From Actinomadura luteofluorescens (GTDB lineage Bacteria; Actinomycetota; Actinomycetes; Streptosporangiales; Streptosporangiaceae), in the NCBI RefSeq assembly GCF_013409365.1, contig NZ_JACCBA010000001.1:7998001-8062000 (forward strand): a stretch of 64,000 bases of DNA, read 5' to 3'. Below the pieces are notes generated by a model. The model did not search any database. It saw only the letters and a program-made list of their open reading frames with translations, and had not been told where the DNA came from. Position numbers and translations under genes: made by a program. The first letter of the stretch is position 1. Each line of letters starts with the position of its first letter. This document shows positions 34,263 to 42,393 of this stretch, in pieces.

Positions 34263-34315
34263 CTTCGAAATCGAAGTCAAAGAGGACGATAGAGCGTCAA
34301 ATCGACGTAAGTCAA
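34263..34315. promoter_or_regulatory. Palindrome and GTCAA repeats between ABC operon and ROK gene
   Basis: CTTCGA-AA-TCGAAG at 34263-34276 is a perfect 6-base inverted repeat around AA. Three GTCAA copies follow at 34276, 34296 and 34311. The cluster lies between the two divergent starts and is the best operator candidate for the ROK protein, though ROK sites vary and no consensus confirms it. Confidence 0.4.
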
Positions 34316-34319
34316 CGCG

Positions 34320-34349
34320 TTGCCGTACCAAGTTCGCGCATGCTATCTA
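34320..34349 (+). promoter_or_regulatory. Promoter of the ROK regulator, probably leaderless
   Basis: TTGCCG (34320-34325) and TATCTA (34344-34349) are separated by 18 bases. Transcription would begin about 7 bases after the -10, at the GTG start codon itself (34356). No ribosome-binding site precedes that GTG, which fits a leaderless message. Confidence 0.55.
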
Positions 34350-34355
34350 TCTGGG

Positions 34356-35513
34356 GTGCGTAACAGCAGAGACGACGGACCGGCGGCACTCGTGCGGCTG
34401 GTGGCGACCGGCCAGGCGGAGTCGCGGGCCGAACTCGCCCGGCTCTCCGGCCTCGCCGCCTCCAGCGTCTCGCTGCGGGTCGAGCAGCTCATCGAGGCCG
34501 GCCTGTTCGCAGAGGAAGGCGCCGGGGCCTCGCGCGGGGGCCGGCGGCCCCGCCGCCTTCGGCTCGCCCGCGAGGCGGGCGTGCACCTGGTCGCCGACCT
34601 CGGCGCGCACCACGCCCGCCTCGCGGTCGCCGACCTCGCGGGGACGCCCCTCGCACTGTCCGACCTCGCGTGCGACATCGCCGTCGGGCCCGAGGAGACG
34701 CTGGCGGCGGTCCTGCGCAGCCTGCACGCCCTCGCCGGCGACCACGGCCTGCGCGACGTCCCCGTCCGCGGCGTCGGGATCGGGCTTCCCGGTCCGGTCG
34801 ACCCGGCGACGGGCCAGGTCGTCTCGCCCTCGCGCATGCCCGGCTGGAACGACTTCCCCGTCCGCGACTACGCGGCCGGCCTCGCCGGCGTCCCGGCCCT
34901 GGTCGAGAACGACGCCAACCTCATGGCCGTCGGCGAGCACCGCGCGTCATGGCCGGCGCTCGACAACGTGATGGTCATCAAGCTCGGCAGCGGCATCGGC
35001 TGCGGCGTCATCGTGGACGGGCGGCTGCACCGGGGGCGCGGCGCGGCGGGCGACATCAGCCACGTCCGGATCCTGTCCGAGGCCACCGTCGACTGCTCCT
35101 GCGGCCACCCCGACTGCCTGGAGGCCCACGCCAGCGGCGCCGCCCTCGCCGCGTCCCTGGCCGCCCAGGGCATCGAGGCCGACAACCCGTCCCGGATCGT
35201 CGACCTCGTCACCGACGGCGTCCCCCAGGCGACCAGCGCGGTGCGCACGGCCGGGCGCCTGATCGGCGACGTGCTGACCGCGCTCGTGAACTTCTTCAAC
35301 CCCGACGCGCTCGTCATCGGCGGCAGCCTGTCCAACGCCGAGCCGCTGGTCGCGACGATCCGGGGGGTCATCTACGAGCGCTGCCTGCCGCTCGCCACCC
35401 GCAACCTGGAGATCGCCACCTCCCGCGCGGGCCGCGACGCCAGCATCCTCGGCGCCGGCCACCTGCTCCTCGGCGCCGCGGACGAGTGGATCGACCGCGC
35501 TCTGGAGCGCTGA
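34356..35513 (+). CDS. ROK-family transcriptional regulator
   Basis: A 385-residue ROK protein. The N-terminal winged helix (~1-75) contains 'QAESRAELARLSGLAASSVSLRVEQLIEAGLF'. The actin-like ROK domain follows: 'GVGIGLPGPVDPATGQVV', 'VENDANLMAVGEH', 'KLGSGIGCGVIVDGRLHRG' and the zinc motif region 'CSCGHPDCLEAHAS'. Repressors of this family usually bind sugars or sugar phosphates; kinase activity is uncertain. It diverges from the amino-acid ABC/asparaginase/CutC operon, which suggests local control and perhaps a glycosylated amino acid as inducer. Confidence 0.88.
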   Translation: MRNSRDDGPAALVRLVATGQAESRAELARLSGLAASSVSLRVEQLIEAGLFAEEGAGASRGGRRPRRLRLAREAGVHLVADLGAHHARLAVADLAGTPLALSDLACDIAVGPEETLAAVLRSLHALAGDHGLRDVPVRGVGIGLPGPVDPATGQVVSPSRMPGWNDFPVRDYAAGLAGVPALVENDANLMAVGEHRASWPALDNVMVIKLGSGIGCGVIVDGRLHRGRGAAGDISHVRILSEATVDCSCGHPDCLEAHASGAALAASLAAQGIEADNPSRIVDLVTDGVPQATSAVRTAGRLIGDVLTALVNFFNPDALVIGGSLSNAEPLVATIRGVIYERCLPLATRNLEIATSRAGRDASILGAGHLLLGAADEWIDRALER

Positions 35514-35517
35514 GGGG

Positions 35518-35880
35518 CTACGCCCCCGCCGACGCCGACAGCGCCTCGCGGGCCGTCGCCACGTCCGGCGCGATCGCGACGCGGCGCTGGAGCCCCGCCA
35601 CCTCCGACACCCGGCGGACGATCCCGCGCGGCGGCAGCACCACCCACATGGGCACGCCCAGTTCGGTCGCCCGCATCTGCGACCGCGTGATGACGTTCAG
35701 GCCGTTGGAGTCGCAGAACGTGCAGCCGGTCAGGTCGAGGATCAGTGCGGGCGTCCCGGCGTCCAGAAGCCGGACGGCCTGGGCGAGGACGGCCTCGCCG
35801 TTGCTGAGGTCGACCTCGTCCGGGAACGTCAGCGTCCCGCAGGTCTCCGTGCGCTCCACGCGCCCCACTCCGAGATCCAT
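35518..35880 (-). CDS. STAS-domain protein (anti-sigma antagonist-like)
   Basis: A 120-residue single STAS domain: 'TLTFPDEVDLSNGEAVLAQAVRLLDAGTPALILDLTGCTFCDSNGLNVITRSQMRA'. The Ser in 'TFCDSNGLN' sits where SpoIIAA-type antagonists are phosphorylated, so partner switching with an anti-sigma kinase is likely. No kinase or sigma gene is adjacent. GGGGCGAG precedes the ATG at 35880. It converges on the ROK gene 4 bases away. Confidence 0.83.
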   Translation of the reverse strand: MDLGVGRVERTETCGTLTFPDEVDLSNGEAVLAQAVRLLDAGTPALILDLTGCTFCDSNGLNVITRSQMRATELGVPMWVVLPPRGIVRRVSEVAGLQRRVAIAPDVATAREALSASAGA

Positions 35881-36060
35881 GACTCGCCCCAAAGCCGATT
35901 TCCTCACCTGGATGACAACGGGGGGTACTTCACTGCGACTGTAAGCTCCAAAGCTGGACGAAACCTGAAAGAAAGAGTCAAGTCTAGGACCTCCCTCACC
36001 CATATCGCCGACGATCCCGTTCACTAGCGATTGATCCTGTTTTGTCGAGTTGGAGGACGC

Positions 36061-36744
36061 GTGCCGGAGCCGCTCACCCTCGCCGGCGTCCAGCCGCCCT
36101 CCACGTCCCACGACGTGGCGGCGAACGTGGCGGAGCACGTCCTGACCATTCATGCCGCCCACTCCAGGGTGGTCCTCTTTCCCGAGCTCTCCCTGACCGG
36201 ATACGAACTTGACGCTCAGGACGTCGTCCCGGATGACCCCCGCCTGGAACCTTTGATCGAAGCGTGCGCGTCCTCGAACACCGTCGCCCTCGTGGGCGCC
36301 CCGGTCGGCGGGAGCATCGCGATGCTCCGGGTGGACTCCACCGGCATCACGGTCGCCTACCGCAAGATGTGGCTGGGCCACATCGAGGCGGACCATTTCG
36401 AACCGGGCGAGAAGCCCGCCGTCATCACCGTCGACGGCCGCCGCCTCGGCCTCGCCATCTGCAAGGACACGGGCGTCCGGCGCCACGCGGCCGACACCGC
36501 CGCGCTCGGCCTCGACGCCTACCTCGGCGGCGTGTGCGAGGACGACGCGGACGTCCTCGCGAACCGGTCCCGCCGCATCGCCGCCGAGCACGGCGTCTGG
36601 GTGGCGTTCGCCAGTTTCGCGGGCATGACGGGCGGCGGCTACGAGCCGGCCGCCGGAGGCTCCAGCATCCGCACCCCGGCGGGCCTCGTCGCCGCCCAGG
36701 CGGGCCCGGAACCCGGCGGCATCGCCCGGGCGGTCCTGGTCTGA
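36061..36744 (+). CDS. Carbon-nitrogen hydrolase (nitrilase superfamily)
   Basis: A 227-residue nitrilase-fold amidase. The Glu-Lys-Cys triad is visible: Glu in 'VVLFPELSLTGYEL', Lys in 'AYRKMWLG' and Cys in 'GLAICKDTG'. It is short for the superfamily, which usually has 260-300 residues, so the C-terminal region is trimmed. GGAGG (36052-36056) lies 4 bases before the GTG at 36061. The substrate, an amide or nitrile, is unknown. Confidence 0.83.
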   Translation: MPEPLTLAGVQPPSTSHDVAANVAEHVLTIHAAHSRVVLFPELSLTGYELDAQDVVPDDPRLEPLIEACASSNTVALVGAPVGGSIAMLRVDSTGITVAYRKMWLGHIEADHFEPGEKPAVITVDGRRLGLAICKDTGVRRHAADTAALGLDAYLGGVCEDDADVLANRSRRIAAEHGVWVAFASFAGMTGGGYEPAAGGSSIRTPAGLVAAQAGPEPGGIARAVLV

Positions 36745-36816
36745 CTACCGCCCTTGTCGCCCCAAAGCCCTATATTTCCCCCTACGCCTGCACGTCGCGC
36801 GGACCCGGGGGTGGGA

Positions 36817-37092
36817 ATGAGCTCGGACCCAGTCGTCATCGACGGCGGCGACCGTTCCTGCGTGCGCCTCCTGCTCGAACTGCGCGGCCACATCGCCGGC
36901 CTGGCGCCCGGGACCGTCGTCCACCTCATCGCCGCCGACCCGGCGGCCCCCATCGACCTGCCCGCCTGGTGCCACCTGACCGGCCACCACTACCTGGGCC
37001 CCGTGGACGGCGCGCCCACTCCCACCTACGCGCTCCGGGTGGCGGCCGACGCCCGCCCGACCTCCCCGGAATCTCCCTGGCGCCCCCGCTGA
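36817..37092 (+). CDS. TusA-like small protein
   Basis: A 91-residue protein with the TusA/SirA fold outline: 'VIDGGDRSCVRLLLELRGHIAGLAPGTVVHLIAADPAAPIDLPAWCHLTGHHYLG'. The first Cys, the sulfur-carrying residue of TusA, is kept ('DRSC'), but the following Pro of the usual CPxP motif is replaced by Val. Second Cys and the 'TGH' turn match the family. GGTGGGA precedes the ATG. No sulfur-transfer partner is next to it. Confidence 0.68.
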   Translation: MSSDPVVIDGGDRSCVRLLLELRGHIAGLAPGTVVHLIAADPAAPIDLPAWCHLTGHHYLGPVDGAPTPTYALRVAADARPTSPESPWRPR

Positions 37093-37208
37093 CCTCCGCG
37101 GCGCCTCCCCAAGCCCCGGCCGGCGGGCGGCCTCAGCACAGCGGACAGCGGCCGGCCCGGGCTCTCTGATTCCTGCCCCGGTCGTCGACGGAAACGCTCC
37201 AAGAGTTC

Positions 37209-37847
37209 TCAGCCCTCGCCTTCCGCGCGCCGCGCCGCGGTCCGGACGGCGTCCGCCATGGTCGCGTCGCCCTGGGCCCGGTAGCCCGCGATGACGCCCG
37301 CGATGTCGGCCTCGGGGCGGTTCTGGCTCATCTTCGCCTTGGCCTCGACGCGGGTGACGCGCAGCTCCAGGCCCACGATCGCGCGCAGCTGACCGGCGAC
37401 GAACGCGGGCGGGGCGTCGTCGACCGCCCAGGACGGGTCGCGGCCCCGCTCGTGGCGTTCGGTCAGGCGGCGGACCATCGACTCCACCCATGCCGGGTCG
37501 TCGTGCACGACGAGGCGGCCGTAGACGTGGGCGGTGAGGTAGTTCCACGTCGGCACCACGCGCCCGTGCTCGGCCTTGGACGCGTACCAGGACGGCGACA
37601 CGTACGCGTCCGGCCCGTGGACGATGAGCAGCGACTCCCCGGACGCGGGCTCGCGCCACTGGTCGTTGTTGCGCGCCACGTGCGCCAGCACCGCGCCGTG
37701 CTCGCCGACCGACGGGTCATACAGGACGGGCAGGTACGTCGCGGTCAGCCCCCGCGGGGAGACGGTGACGAGGTCGGCCGCCCCGCACCCGGCCAGCAGC
37801 TCCCTGACCTCGGCGTCGTCCGCCGAGAAATGCGCCGGTACGTACAT
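37209..37847 (-). CDS. FMN-binding negative regulator, PaiB family
   Basis: A 212-residue split-barrel flavin-binding protein: 'MYVPAHFSADD', 'LPVLYDP', 'HVARNNDQWR', 'YVSPSWYASKAEHGRVVPTWNYLTAHVYG' and 'AKMSQNRPEADIAGVI' are characteristic of PaiB. In Bacillus PaiB represses sporulation and protease genes, but homologues also resemble flavin reductases or heme-degrading proteins, so the regulatory label is tentative. It diverges from the LigD-type gene across 52 bases. Confidence 0.87.
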   Translation of the reverse strand: MYVPAHFSADDAEVRELLAGCGAADLVTVSPRGLTATYLPVLYDPSVGEHGAVLAHVARNNDQWREPASGESLLIVHGPDAYVSPSWYASKAEHGRVVPTWNYLTAHVYGRLVVHDDPAWVESMVRRLTERHERGRDPSWAVDDAPPAFVAGQLRAIVGLELRVTRVEAKAKMSQNRPEADIAGVIAGYRAQGDATMADAVRTAARRAEGEG

Positions 37848-37899
37848 GGACGCGACGCTACTCCACGGCGATGTCGGGGCCGCGTGCGAAGCTGGTGGG

Positions 37900-38853
37900 G
37901 TGAGCGCCGATGAAGAGCGTGACGGGGTTCGGCTGACGAACCTCGACCAGCCCCTGTTCGAGGGGGCGGACGCGACGAAACGCGACCTGGTCGACTACCT
38001 GGACGCCGTCGCCGGCTGCCTGGTCCCGCAGATCGAGGGCCGGCCGCTGTCGGTCAAGCGCGTGCTGCGCGGCCAGAAGCCGTTCATGCAGAAGAACACG
38101 CCGAAGTACACCCCGTCCTGGGTGCGGACGGTGGCGGTCTGGGCGGCGACGTCGCAGCGGGAGGTGTCCTACGCGCTGTGCGACGACCGCCGCACGCTGC
38201 TGTGGTTCGCGAACCAGCGCGCCGTCGAGTACCACCCGCCGCTCGTGCGCGCCGAGACGTGGGACAGGCCCACCCACCTGGTCATCGACATCGACCCGCC
38301 CGGCGAGGACGCGTTCGGCGACGCGGTCGCCGCCGCCCACCTCGTGCGCCGCGCGATGGACGACTCGGGCCTGCGGGGCGCCGTCAAGACCAGCGGCGCC
38401 AAGGGCGTCCACGTGTTCGTCCCCCTGGACGGCGCCACGCGCGTCGAGGACGTCGCCGCCGCGACGCGCGCCCTGGCCGTCCGCGCCGAGCGGCTCGACC
38501 CCGACCTGGTCACGACGGCGTTCATCCGCGAGGACCGCGGCGGCAAGGTGTTCCTCGACTCGACCCGCGCGGGCGGCGCGACCGTCGTCGCCGCCTACAG
38601 CCCGCGGATCCGTCCGGGCACGCCCGTCTCGTTCCCCGTGGCCTGGGACGACCTCGACCGCGTGGCGCCCTCCGACTTCACCATCCGCACGGCCGCCGCG
38701 GCGCTCGCGGGGCGCGACGTCTGGACCGGCCTCATGCCGGAGCCGCAGGCGGTCCCCGCCGACCTGGTCGAGCAGGGCCACACGATCCCGATCGCCCGGG
38801 TCCAGGCGATGCACGAGGGCAAGCGCCGGGCCCGGGCGCGCCGCGACGGCTAG
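37900..38853 (+). CDS. LigD-type polymerase/primase domain protein
   Basis: A 317-residue stand-alone polymerase domain of bacterial non-homologous end joining. 'LVIDIDPPGEDAFGDAV' holds the metal-binding Asp pair, and 'VKTSGAKGVHVFVPLDG' and 'DPDLVTTAFIREDRGGKVFLDSTRAGGATVVAAYSPR' are the other core motifs. In LigD this domain adds nucleotides at breaks; here the ligase and nuclease parts are missing, as in many actinomycetes where they are separate genes. Neither Ku nor a ligase lies in the window. The GTG at 37900 follows GGTGGG. Confidence 0.87.
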   Translation: MSADEERDGVRLTNLDQPLFEGADATKRDLVDYLDAVAGCLVPQIEGRPLSVKRVLRGQKPFMQKNTPKYTPSWVRTVAVWAATSQREVSYALCDDRRTLLWFANQRAVEYHPPLVRAETWDRPTHLVIDIDPPGEDAFGDAVAAAHLVRRAMDDSGLRGAVKTSGAKGVHVFVPLDGATRVEDVAAATRALAVRAERLDPDLVTTAFIREDRGGKVFLDSTRAGGATVVAAYSPRIRPGTPVSFPVAWDDLDRVAPSDFTIRTAAAALAGRDVWTGLMPEPQAVPADLVEQGHTIPIARVQAMHEGKRRARARRDG

Positions 38854-38862
38854 CGGAGCCGC

Positions 38863-40077
38863 TCAGGAACCGAGCACCACGGGCAGCGTCCGGTGGCCGT
38901 TGGAGATGAACGACTCGACCGGCCTCAGGTCGGCGGGGTCGACGGCGAGCGCCATGTCGGGGAAGCGGGCGAAGAGCGCCGGCAGCGCGATCTCCGCTTC
39001 CAGCCGCGCGAGGTGGGAGCCGACGCAGTAGTGCACGCCGTGCCCGAACGAGATGTGCTCCTTGTTCGCGCGCCTGAGGTCGAACAGGTCGGCGTCGTCG
39101 CCGTGCAGGGCGAGGTCGCGCCCCGCGGCGGCGTAGGCGGCGAGGATCGCCTCGCCCTTGCCGATCGTCACGCCGTCGACGTCGATGTCCTCCACGGCGT
39201 AGCGCAGCGGCAGGTTCGCGACCGGCGCCTGCCACCGCAGCGACTCCTCGATGACCTCCGTCCACGGCACCTCGCCGGACCGGACGAGCGCGTACTGCTC
39301 CGGGTGCGTCAGCAGCGCCGTGATCGCCTGGTCGAGCAGGTTCACCGTCGTCTCGTGCCCGGCGGAGATCATCAGGATCAGCGTGTCGACCAGCTCCTGC
39401 TCGCTCAGCCGCGAGCCGTCCTCGTCGCGGGAGGAGATCAGCACGCCGGCCAGGTCGTCGGCGGGCTCGCGCCGCCGGAACGCGACGAACTCCTGGAGGA
39501 TCCCGTACATCTCGGTCTGGTTGGCGAAGGCCTCCTCGGCGGTCAGCGCCGTGTTGAAGACGCCGTCCACGCAGCGGCGCAGCGCGGGCCGGGTCTCGTC
39601 GGGGACGCCGAACAGCCGGCAGATCACCTCGATGGGCAGCGGGTAGGCGAACGCCTCGCGCAGGTCGGCGCGGCCGCCGGGGGAGGCGGCCAGGCCGTCC
39701 AGGAGCGACCGGGTGATCTCCTCGACGTCCGGCCGCAGCGCCTCGGTGCGGCGCGGGGTGAACGCCCGCGAGATGATGGTGCGGAGCCGCCGGTGGTCGT
39801 CGCCGTAGGCGGTGAACATGTTCCGCACCGAGACCCACAGGCTCAGCGGCCAGTCCTCCGCGATCTCACCGTTGATCCATTTCGTCCAGTGCAGGTTCGG
39901 ATTCTTGGACACCCGCGGGTCGGCCAGCAGTCGTTTCAGCTGCTCCTGGCCGGTCACCGCCCAGGCGACGACGCCTCCGGGCAGTTCCACGGGGGTCACC
40001 GGCCCCCGCGACCGCAGCTTCGCGGCCTCTCCCTGGACGTCGCTGCCGGCCGGGTCGATGACGAGCGGGATCTCCAT
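38863..40077 (-). CDS. Cytochrome P450
   Basis: A 404-residue bacterial class I P450 (CYP105/107-like). The oxygen-binding helix is 'LILMISAGHETTVNLL', the ExxR motif lies in 'VIEESLRWQAPV', and heme ligand C351 sits in 'ISFGHGVHYCVGSHLARLE'. It needs ferredoxin and reductase from elsewhere; none is adjacent. The ATG at 40077 was chosen at the family N-terminus with AGAGGA upstream. The substrate is unknown; neighbouring genes do not form an obvious biosynthetic cluster. Confidence 0.92.
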   Translation of the reverse strand: MEIPLVIDPAGSDVQGEAAKLRSRGPVTPVELPGGVVAWAVTGQEQLKRLLADPRVSKNPNLHWTKWINGEIAEDWPLSLWVSVRNMFTAYGDDHRRLRTIISRAFTPRRTEALRPDVEEITRSLLDGLAASPGGRADLREAFAYPLPIEVICRLFGVPDETRPALRRCVDGVFNTALTAEEAFANQTEMYGILQEFVAFRRREPADDLAGVLISSRDEDGSRLSEQELVDTLILMISAGHETTVNLLDQAITALLTHPEQYALVRSGEVPWTEVIEESLRWQAPVANLPLRYAVEDIDVDGVTIGKGEAILAAYAAAGRDLALHGDDADLFDLRRANKEHISFGHGVHYCVGSHLARLEAEIALPALFARFPDMALAVDPADLRPVESFISNGHRTLPVVLGS

Positions 40078-40105
40078 TGAGGTCCTCTCCAAGCGGGATA
40101 TGGAA

Positions 40106-40123
40106 CATGTCCGTAACGACATG
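40106..40123. promoter_or_regulatory. Inverted repeat upstream of the P450 gene
   Basis: CATGTC (40106-40111) and GACATG (40118-40123) are perfect inverted copies with a 6-base spacer, 29 bases before the P450 start. It may be an operator for an unlinked repressor. Confidence 0.35.
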
Positions 40124-40279
40124 CATGCGATGAGCGACGGGTGCCAACGTAAGGGGTCGTGGCGCCTTACCGCCAATTCACCTGGAAATGGACGCGTCCC
40201 GCTCGTTTCGGCCTTTCCTTAAACCGCTGTACGGAAATCCTCAGGCCGGGACTCGGGGAGGAGCCGGGCCCGATCCGGT

Positions 40280-40552
40280 TCAGCCGGCGGCCGAGGCGAG
40301 GCCGGGCGGGGCGGCGGCGAGGGCCCGCTGGATGGCCTCGACGAGCGCCAGCGCCGACTCCTCGGTCAGCTCGACCGCGACGCGCGCGGACGGCCCTTCC
40401 CCGGCGTTGGTGAAGTCGATGTTCACGGTGTGCTCGTGGCAGGCGTGGTACGGGTGGTCGACGTAGACCGCGCCGCCGGTCAGCGTGAACCAGCCGTTCG
40501 CGCCCTTGGCCGCGCCGTCCAGCTCCATCTTCACCGTCTGGTAGGTGCACAT
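40280..40552 (-). CDS. DUF6295 family protein
   Basis: A 90-residue protein beginning 'MCTYQTVKMELDGAAKGANGWFTLT' and continuing 'VYVDHPYHACHEHTVNIDF', which I recognise as the DUF6295 pattern of actinomycetes. The conserved Cys2 and the His-rich stretch suggest metal or cofactor contact, but the function is unknown. It begins 11 bases after the dienelactone hydrolase gene, so the two are probably co-transcribed. Confidence 0.72.
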   Translation of the reverse strand: MCTYQTVKMELDGAAKGANGWFTLTGGAVYVDHPYHACHEHTVNIDFTNAGEGPSARVAVELTEESALALVEAIQRALAAAPPGLASAAG

Positions 40553-40563
40553 GGGGTCTCCTC

Positions 40564-41307
40564 TCAGGCGCCGAGGTGGCGGCCGAGGAAGGCGAAGATC
40601 TTCTCCCAGCCGTCCTTGGCCGCGGCGGGACGGAACGCGGGCCGCTCGACGGCGAAGAACGCGTGCCCCGCGCCGGGGTAGCTGTGGAACTCGTGCTCCT
40701 TGCCGAGCCTGGTCAGCTCGGCGTCCAGCGCGGCGACCTCGTCGGGCGCGGGGAAGCGGTCCTCCTCGCCGAACAGGCCGAGCAGCGGGCACGACAGGCC
40801 GGGCGCCTTGGACAGGATCGACCGGGCGGAGGTCGGGTAGTCCTCGGGCGGATCGCTGACGACGAAGGCGCCGTAGCAGTCGACGGCCGCGTCGAGGTCC
40901 AGCTCGCAGGCCGCCAGGAACGCGTGCCGCCCTCCCGAGCAGTGCCCGATCACCCCGATCCGGCCGCTGGCGTGGTCGAGCGAGTTCAGATGCGCGGCGG
41001 CACCGGCGACGTCGCCGACGAGCTGCTCGTCCGGGACACCGCCCTTGGCGCGGGCCGCGGCCGCCTGGTCGTCCGGACTGACGCCCGCGCCCTCGCGCGA
41101 GTACAGGTTCGGGGCGATCGCGGCGTACCCGTGCGCCGCGAACGTCCGGACGAACTCCTTGGTGCCGGGGTCGTAGCCGGGCATGTGGTGGATCACCACG
41201 ACGCCGCCGCGCGGGGCGTCGCTTAGCGGCCGCGCCAGGTAGGCCTCCAGCTCGTCCTCGCCGTGCCCGGTGATGGAGACCGTGCCGGCCCACATCGCGT
41301 CGCTCAT
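40564..41307 (-). CDS. Dienelactone hydrolase family protein
   Basis: A 247-residue alpha/beta hydrolase. The nucleophile elbow has Cys ('IGVIGHCSGGRHAFLA'), the acid is Asp in 'FGEEDRFPAP', and the base is His in 'YPGAGHAFFAV'. This Cys-Asp-His set is the dienelactone hydrolase triad. 'VVIHHMPGYDPGTKEF' near residue 38 is the oxyanion region. No aromatic-degradation genes surround it, so the substrate is open. It is transcribed with the DUF6295 gene. Confidence 0.86.
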   Translation of the reverse strand: MSDAMWAGTVSITGHGEDELEAYLARPLSDAPRGGVVVIHHMPGYDPGTKEFVRTFAAHGYAAIAPNLYSREGAGVSPDDQAAAARAKGGVPDEQLVGDVAGAAAHLNSLDHASGRIGVIGHCSGGRHAFLAACELDLDAAVDCYGAFVVSDPPEDYPTSARSILSKAPGLSCPLLGLFGEEDRFPAPDEVAALDAELTRLGKEHEFHSYPGAGHAFFAVERPAFRPAAAKDGWEKIFAFLGRHLGA

Positions 41308-41400
41308 GCTCGAAGCTCCGTTCCTCAGCGGGGTCCGCGCGCACGCCGTGCTCTCACCGGCGTGCGGACCGTGACAGTCTCTCGCATACCCCCGTGAGGC

Positions 41401-42237
41401 TCAGGCGTTCAGCGCGCCCGCGCCGAGGAGGCCGAACAGCAGCAGGCCGACGACGATCCGGTAGACCACGAACGAGGTGAAGCTGTGCCGCGCCACGAAC
41501 CGCAGCAGCCAGGCGATGGAGGCGTAGGCCACGACGAACGACACCGCCGTGCCGACCGCGAGCGGCAGGACTCCGGCGCCCGAGCCGAGCGCGCTCGGCA
41601 GCTCGTAGATGCCGGCGCCGGTCAGCGCCGGGATGCCCATGAAGAACGACAGGCGGGTCGCGGCGACCCGGTCGAGGCCGAGCATGAGACCCGTCGACAT
41701 CGTCGCGCCCGACCGGGAGAAGCCGGGGAACAGCAGGGCGAGGATCTGCGACGAGCCGATCAGCATCGCGTCGGTGAGGGACGTGTCGTCCTCGCCGCGC
41801 TTGTGCGTGCCGAGCCGGTCGGCGGCGAACATCACGGCGCTGCCGCCGATCAGGGACCCGGCGACCACCCACAGCGAGGCGAGCGGGCCCTCGATGAGGG
41901 GCTTGGCGGCGACCCCGACGATCACGACCGGGATGGTGGCGTAGATGACCCACCAGGCGAACTTGTAGTCGTGGTGGTAGCGCTCGGAGGGCCGGGCGAT
42001 CCCGACGCCCCACGCCTTGACGATCCGGACGATGTCGGAGAGGAAGTACACCAGTACCGCCGCGATCGCGCCGACCTGGATCACCGCGGTGAACCCGACC
42101 ACGGCCTTGTCGTCCACCGGGATGTCCATCAAACCCTCGGTGATCTTCAGATGCCCGGTCGAGGAGACCGGGAGGAACTCGGTCAGGCCCTCCACGATCC
42201 CGAGGACGATCGCCTGCCCGACATTGATCACGCTCAA
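41401..42237 (-). CDS. uppP: Undecaprenyl-diphosphatase (UppP/BacA)
   Basis: A 278-residue polytopic membrane phosphatase that recycles the undecaprenyl carrier for cell-wall synthesis. The hallmark 'GIVEGLTEFLPVSSTGHL' lies at residues ~13-30, and the second motif 'ALLFPGFSRSGATMSTGLMLG' carries the catalytic Ser/Arg. The frame starts at TTG (42237) with AGAGGA upstream; the GTG two codons later is an alternative. Overproduction of such enzymes gives bacitracin resistance in other bacteria. Confidence 0.93.
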   Translation of the reverse strand: MSVINVGQAIVLGIVEGLTEFLPVSSTGHLKITEGLMDIPVDDKAVVGFTAVIQVGAIAAVLVYFLSDIVRIVKAWGVGIARPSERYHHDYKFAWWVIYATIPVVIVGVAAKPLIEGPLASLWVVAGSLIGGSAVMFAADRLGTHKRGEDDTSLTDAMLIGSSQILALLFPGFSRSGATMSTGLMLGLDRVAATRLSFFMGIPALTGAGIYELPSALGSGAGVLPLAVGTAVSFVVAYASIAWLLRFVARHSFTSFVVYRIVVGLLLFGLLGAGALNA

Positions 42238-42313
42238 GGACCCGGTTCCTCTCCGACCTGCGCTGGCTTCGGGCCGAGCCTACTGCCGCGCCGCGGCCGG
42301 ATCCCGCGACGGG

Positions 42314-42335
42314 AACGATAACTTCACTGATCGTT
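42314..42335. promoter_or_regulatory. Inverted repeat between uppP and the LLM oxidoreductase
   Basis: AACGAT (42314-42319) and ATCGTT (42330-42335) are perfect inverted copies 10 bases apart, in the relatively AT-rich part of the 156-base gap upstream of uppP. It could be an operator for uppP or a weak terminator of the upstream gene. Confidence 0.3.
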
Positions 42336-42393
42336 AACCCGGCGGACCGCCTCCGGACACGCTCGGCTCCGGCCGGCCTGGTCCGGGCGTGTG

